Source: Mesorhizobium sp. Pch-S
GTDB taxonomy: Bacteria > Pseudomonadota > Alphaproteobacteria > Rhizobiales > Rhizobiaceae
Assembly (NCBI RefSeq): GCF_004136315.1
Contig: NZ_CP029562.1
Location: 4,983,501 to 5,047,500 of the forward strand
Length of the DNA stretch: 64,000 bases
Direction of reading: 5' to 3'
A program made the position numbers and the translations under genes. Positions within the stretch are counted from its first letter, which is position 1. Every line of letters begins with the position of its first letter. This document shows positions 62,147 through 64,000 of this stretch, in pieces. The notes below the pieces were generated by a model, which saw only the letters and a program-made list of their open reading frames with translations, made no database searches and was not told the DNA's origin.

Positions 62147-64000
62147 TTATGGGCCCGGCGTCTCGGCCTGCTTTGCAGCAAGCAGTTCTCCGGCAGCACG
62201 ATCGGCATCGGTTACCGAGGTCAGTGGCCGCAGCTTGCGCGCCAGCCAGCGGTTCAGGTCGTCCATGACGGTGAACATCACCGGCACGAACACCAGTGAC
62301 AGCAGCGTCGAGGTGATCAGGCCGCCGATCACCGCGATCGCCATCGGTGCACGGAAGCCGGCATCGGCGCCGACACCGATAGCCGCCGGCACCATGCCGG
62401 CCACCATGGCGATGGTGGTCATGATGATCGGTCGCGCGCGGGTGGTCCCGGCCTTCATCAATGCCGCGCGCCGGTCGAGGCCCTCGCGTCTGGCTTCGAT
62501 CGCGTAATCGACAAGCAGGATCGAATTCTTGCCGACGATGCCCATCAGCATCAGGATGCCGATGACCGAGGACAGGTCGAGCGCCGAGCCTGCGATGATC
62601 AGCGCCAGCGCCGCCCCGCCCAGCGACAGTGGCAGCGCGATGAGAATTGTCACCGGCTGCAGGAAGTCCTTGAACAGCAGAACCAGCACAGCGACCACCA
62701 TCAGCACGCCCGCCAGCACCGCGAGCGCGAAGTTGCGGAACATCTCGGCCATGGCTTCGGTGTCGCCATACTCCTTGAGGCTGACGCCTGCCGGCAGCTG
62801 CTTGTAGGCCGGCAACTGCTTGATCGCCTCCATGGCGGTACCAAGCGTGGCCTTGTTGTCGAGGTTGGCCTCGATCGCGACCTGGCGCTTGCGGTCGAGG
62901 CGCTCGATCTGGCCTTCCTCTGCACCAAAGGTGATGTCGGCCACTGAGGTGAGCGGCACCATCTTGCCGCCGGACGTACCGACACGCAGTTTGCGCAGCG
63001 CCTCCAAATCGGCCCGGGCGGAACTGTCCAGCAGCACGCGGATTGGCACCTGGCGGGTGCCGAGGTTGAACTGCGCCGAGGCGGAATCGATTTCGCCCAA
63101 TGTCGCGATGCGGGCCACGGTTCCCAATGCCATCGACGACACACCAAGGCGTGCTGCCTCGTCGGGGCGAGGTTTCACCACCAGTTCGGGTGCCAGCGGT
63201 GGTTCACTCGACAAAACGTTGGCAAGCTGGGGCAGGCCACGCATTTCCATTTCGAGCTTGCGTGCCGCATCGGACAGCACCTGAGCGTCCTCGCCGACCA
63301 GGTTGATAGTGACCTCCTTGCCACCACCGTCGGAAAGGAAGGTGAACTGGATATCCGGGGTCATGGCAAAGATCGGCCGCACCGCCATCTCGAAGCCCTT
63401 GCGGTCCTCGCTGCGTTCACTGCGCGGCGTCAACCGGATCAGGAAGTTGGCCTGGTTGACGTTTTCGGAGGTGACCAGCACCGTCTCCACTTCCGGCCGG
63501 GCCAGAAGCTGCTTGACGATGCCGTCGGTTACACTTTCGGTCTCGGTGAGCCGGGTGCCGGGCGGCAGCGTCACCTTGACCTGCGAAAGGTTGCCGTCGC
63601 TGGTCGGCAGGAAGCCTGTCGGCAACATGGTGAGCAGTCCGATCGAGCCTGCAAAGATCATCGCCACGATCGCCAGCGCGGTCTTGCGGTGATCAAGCGT
63701 CCAGGCGAGCAGTGTGGTGTAGCCGGCGGAGATCCTGGACGGTTTCACGTCATGGTCGACCTGTTTCGCCGGCTGCATCAGATAGGCGGCCATCAGCGGC
63801 GTCAGCAGGCGGGCGACCAGCAGCGAGAACAGCACCGCGATGGCTACCGTCAGGCCGAACTGCTTGAAATACTGCCCGACCGCGCCGCCGATGAAGCTCA
63901 CTGGCGCGAAGATGGCAACGATGGTCAATGTCGTGGCAACCACCGCAAGGCCGATGGCGTCGGCCGCCTCGATCGAAGCGATATAGGGCCGCTTACCCAT
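62147..64000 (-). CDS. RND (AcrB/HAE-type) efflux pump inner-membrane protein, N-terminus outside the window
   Basis: The last 617 residues of a protein that is normally about 1020-1050 aa; the first part lies beyond base 64000, and the first visible methionine is internal. The visible part starts inside helix region 4-6 (IASIEAADAIGLAVVATTLT), passes the periplasmic porter domain (TGFLPTSDGNLSQVKVTLPP, a hallmark of this family) and ends with helices 7-12 (GIVGKNSILLVDYAIE, ARPIIMTTIAMVAGMVP). It exports drugs or metabolites by proton antiport with a membrane-fusion partner presumably encoded upstream. Confidence 0.93.
   Translation of the reverse strand: MGKRPYIASIEAADAIGLAVVATTLTIVAIFAPVSFIGGAVGQYFKQFGLTVAIAVLFSLLVARLLTPLMAAYLMQPAKQVDHDVKPSRISAGYTTLLAWTLDHRKTALAIVAMIFAGSIGLLTMLPTGFLPTSDGNLSQVKVTLPPGTRLTETESVTDGIVKQLLARPEVETVLVTSENVNQANFLIRLTPRSERSEDRKGFEMAVRPIFAMTPDIQFTFLSDGGGKEVTINLVGEDAQVLSDAARKLEMEMRGLPQLANVLSSEPPLAPELVVKPRPDEAARLGVSSMALGTVARIATLGEIDSASAQFNLGTRQVPIRVLLDSSARADLEALRKLRVGTSGGKMVPLTSVADITFGAEEGQIERLDRKRQVAIEANLDNKATLGTAMEAIKQLPAYKQLPAGVSLKEYGDTEAMAEMFRNFALAVLAGVLMVVAVLVLLFKDFLQPVTILIALPLSLGGAALALIIAGSALDLSSVIGILMLMGIVGKNSILLVDYAIEARREGLDRRAALMKAGTTRARPIIMTTIAMVAGMVPAAIGVGADAGFRAPMAIAVIGGLITSTLLSLVFVPVMFTVMDDLNRWLARKLRPLTSVTDADRAAGELLAAKQAETPGP

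Overview
The window is a stretch of high-GC chromosome or chromid from an alphaproteobacterium of the Hyphomicrobiales. A Phyllobacteriaceae (Mesorhizobium/Aminobacter-like) host fits best. Evidence: a C4-type 5-aminolevulinate synthase (hemA), a DUF6460-type small membrane protein, a histidine kinase with a sodium:solute-symporter-like sensor, TGA-N9-TCA iron-type operators, and dispersed intergenic hairpin repeats of the rhizobial kind. The assignment comes from gene content only.

Layout. 1-6206: TonB-dependent receptor (cut by the window start), divergent binding protein/permease/ATPase metal-chelate importer, and an unrecognised 291-aa protein. 6277-10995: a 1251-aa autotransporter carrying an endonuclease/exonuclease/phosphatase (EEP) domain, divergent from a DeoR regulator across three AACATT boxes spaced exactly 30 bp apart. 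11136-17421: polyol-type ABC operon (binding protein, two permeases, xylitol/sorbitol-like dehydrogenase, ATPase) with an AraC regulator upstream. 17622-24568: AraC regulator and a receptor-fhuC-fhuD-fhuB siderophore operon in the E. coli fhuACDB order; regulator and receptor share a 15-bp palindrome. 25034-34576: an amide/amine catabolic island with a GntR regulator, two N,N-dimethylformamidase-like subunits, a class III aminotransferase, two APC permeases and a glutamine-synthetase-like ligase.

34609-64000 is mostly housekeeping: DoxX-like protein, alpha/beta hydrolase, tRNA-Gly(CCC), DUF6460, histone-deacetylase-like hydrolase, MATE transporter, pyrD, DUF952, acetyltransferase, LuxR-type response regulator, a giant SSS-PAS hybrid kinase, mscL, an aminotransferase, ilvE, a periplasmic protein with a SecD-like C-terminus, a TerC/CBS/CorC protein with a structured leader, hemA behind a perfect FNR/FixK box, a galE-type epimerase, a DadA-like dehydrogenase, a membrane dipeptidase, a frameshifted gamma-glutamyltransferase gene, and the end of an RND pump.

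The best candidates for undescribed biology are the DMFase-like/aminotransferase/gamma-glutamyl-ligase island and the EEP-autotransporter with its phased operator array. No CRISPR array, prophage, insertion sequence or rRNA was seen.
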